This document shows, piece after piece, positions 63,066 through 64,000 of a stretch of 64,000 nucleotides of DNA (position 1 is its first letter; every line of letters begins with the position of its first letter). The stretch is from Peptoclostridium sp965368085. GTDB taxonomy: Bacteria > Bacillota > Clostridia > Peptostreptococcales > Peptostreptococcaceae. A program made the position numbers and the translations under genes. Location: assembly GCA_965368085.1 (NCBI GenBank), contig CBDULP010000002.1, positions 124,001 through 188,000 of the forward strand. Reading direction: 5' to 3'. The notes under the pieces are model-generated. The model searched no databases. It saw only the letters and a list, made by a program, of their open reading frames with translations, and had not been told where the DNA came from.

Positions 63066-64000
63066 ATGGGAAAAGATAAACTCATGCAGACGTACTGCAG
63101 ATTTGACATAAATTTTGAAAAGGGGATTGGCTCAAAGGTTTACGATACAGACGGGAACGAGTATATAGATTTTGTGGCGGGTGTCGCGGTAAACTGCCTT
63201 GGACATTCGCATCCGGCGCTTATAAATGCAATAAAGGAGCAAAGCGAAAAGCTGATACACATATCCAACCTCTACTGGAATCCAAAGCAGCTGGAGCTTG
63301 CAAAAAAGCTTTGCGAATACAGCGACCATTCTCAAGTTTTTCTTTCAAACAGCGGGACAGAGGCTGTTGAAACCGCGCTGAAGCTTGCTAAAAAGTACGG
63401 AAAGATAAAGGGCGGAGACAAAAAAAACAAGGTGCTCTATATGAGCGATTCCTTCCACGGAAGGACTATAGGGGCGCTTTCGGTTACCGGAAGCAACGGA
63501 GGGAAATACCAGAAGGACTTCATGCCGCTTATGCCTGGAACCCAGGTGGTAAAATTCAACGATATGGAAGACCTTGAAGAAAAATTTGACGACCACGTAT
63601 GCGCGCTCATACTCGAGCCTGTGCAGGGCGAGGGAGGAATAATAGAGGCAAACATAGAGTTTTTGGAGCTTTCAAGAAAGCTTTGCGACAAATACGATGC
63701 CGCACTTATATTTGACGAGGTGCAGTGCGGAATGGGAAGAATGGGAACCCTGTTTGCATACCAGAGCTTTGGAGTGGTTCCTGATGTAATATGCCTTGCA
63801 AAAGGCCTTGGAGGAGGATTCCCAATAGGTGCGACAATAGGAAATGAAAGAATAGCAAGCGCATTCGTATTCGGAGACCACGGATGCACATTCGGAGGAA
63901 ACCCTCTTGCAAGTGCGGCGGCACTTGCGGTTTTAAAAGAGCTCGTGGAAAACGGAGTCACAGAAGGCGTGAAGGAAAAGAGTGCATACATGTTTGAAAA
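63066..64000 (+). CDS. argD: acetylornithine aminotransferase (3' end beyond the window)
   Basis: PLP-dependent class III aminotransferase converting N-acetylglutamate semialdehyde to N-acetylornithine. From ATG 63066 (GGGACC upstream, AAGAGAGGG at 63051) the frame is open to the window end, 311 codons of an expected ~395. Seen: FLSNSGTEAVETALKLAKK, SFHGRTIGALSVTG, LEPVQGEGGI, the PLP Asp in LIFDEVQCGMGRMG, and the PLP lysine in CLAKGLGGGFPIGA. Third gene of argB-argF-argD. Confidence 0.95.
   Translation, partial: MGKDKLMQTYCRFDINFEKGIGSKVYDTDGNEYIDFVAGVAVNCLGHSHPALINAIKEQSEKLIHISNLYWNPKQLELAKKLCEYSDHSQVFLSNSGTEAVETALKLAKKYGKIKGGDKKNKVLYMSDSFHGRTIGALSVTGSNGGKYQKDFMPLMPGTQVVKFNDMEDLEEKFDDHVCALILEPVQGEGGIIEANIEFLELSRKLCDKYDAALIFDEVQCGMGRMGTLFAYQSFGVVPDVICLAKGLGGGFPIGATIGNERIASAFVFGDHGCTFGGNPLASAAALAVLKELVENGVTEGVKEKSAYMFE

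Overview
The window is a 64 kb stretch of a low-to-moderate GC, anaerobic, amino-acid-using Clostridium-type genome. Several things point to the Peptostreptococcaceae, and most to a Peptoclostridium (Eubacterium) acidaminophilum-like organism: a complete selenocysteine set in the order selD-selA-selB-tRNA-Sec with SelD itself read through an in-frame UGA, T-box and lysine riboswitch control, FapR/FabK-type fatty acid synthesis, Fe-S serine dehydratase, and a Spo0A gene. The species name is inference; the phylum-level call is secure.

Layout. 1-6.7 kb: a conserved obg-yhbY-nadD-yqeK-LCP-rsfS run, then leuS behind a leucine T-box. 6.8-12.4 kb: a DUF554 membrane protein, the Ser/Thr symporter sstT, and a lysC-lysA operon behind a lysine riboswitch. 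12.4-23.7 kb: an accessory stretch holding two copies of a ~200-bp imperfect palindrome (MITE-like), remnants of IS1595-like and IS256-like transposases, a broken ZIP metal transporter, small unknown genes, Hsp20, a radical SAM protein, an Mrp-type ATPase, an ABC exporter, and a tightly coupled AcoX-like kinase plus HisC-like aminotransferase of unknown role. 23.8-27.2 kb: threonine ammonia-lyase, RidA and two-subunit serine dehydratase, which together deaminate Thr/Ser and remove the reactive enamines produced. 27.2-30.5 kb: a P-loop protein, DacF, a ComEA-like protein and thiol peroxidase.

30.8-35.8 kb: the selenocysteine module. 36-45.3 kb: ackA, yceD-rpmF, fapR-plsX and fabH-fabK-fabD-fabG-acpP-fabF, with a FapR-type operator before fabH. 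45.4-57.3 kb: asp23-nusB-(TsaD-like)-xseA-xseB-ispA-DUF212-[large structured RNA]-oapA-dxs-tlyA-argR-recN-spo0A. The ~630-nt gene-free, RNA-like stretch between the DUF212 gene and the small membrane protein gene has the genomic position of OLE RNA, and the membrane protein fits its partner OapA. spoIVB, usual between recN and spo0A, is absent. 57.4-64 kb: arginine biosynthesis as two divergent units, argC-argJ (minus) and argB-argF-argD (plus, cut by the window end), each with its own promoter and its own arginine (CGU) T-box.

The strongest points for follow-up are the OLE RNA locus, the palindromic repeat family tied to decaying IS copies, the paired arginine T-boxes with an anomalous argB start, and the uncharacterised kinase-aminotransferase pair.
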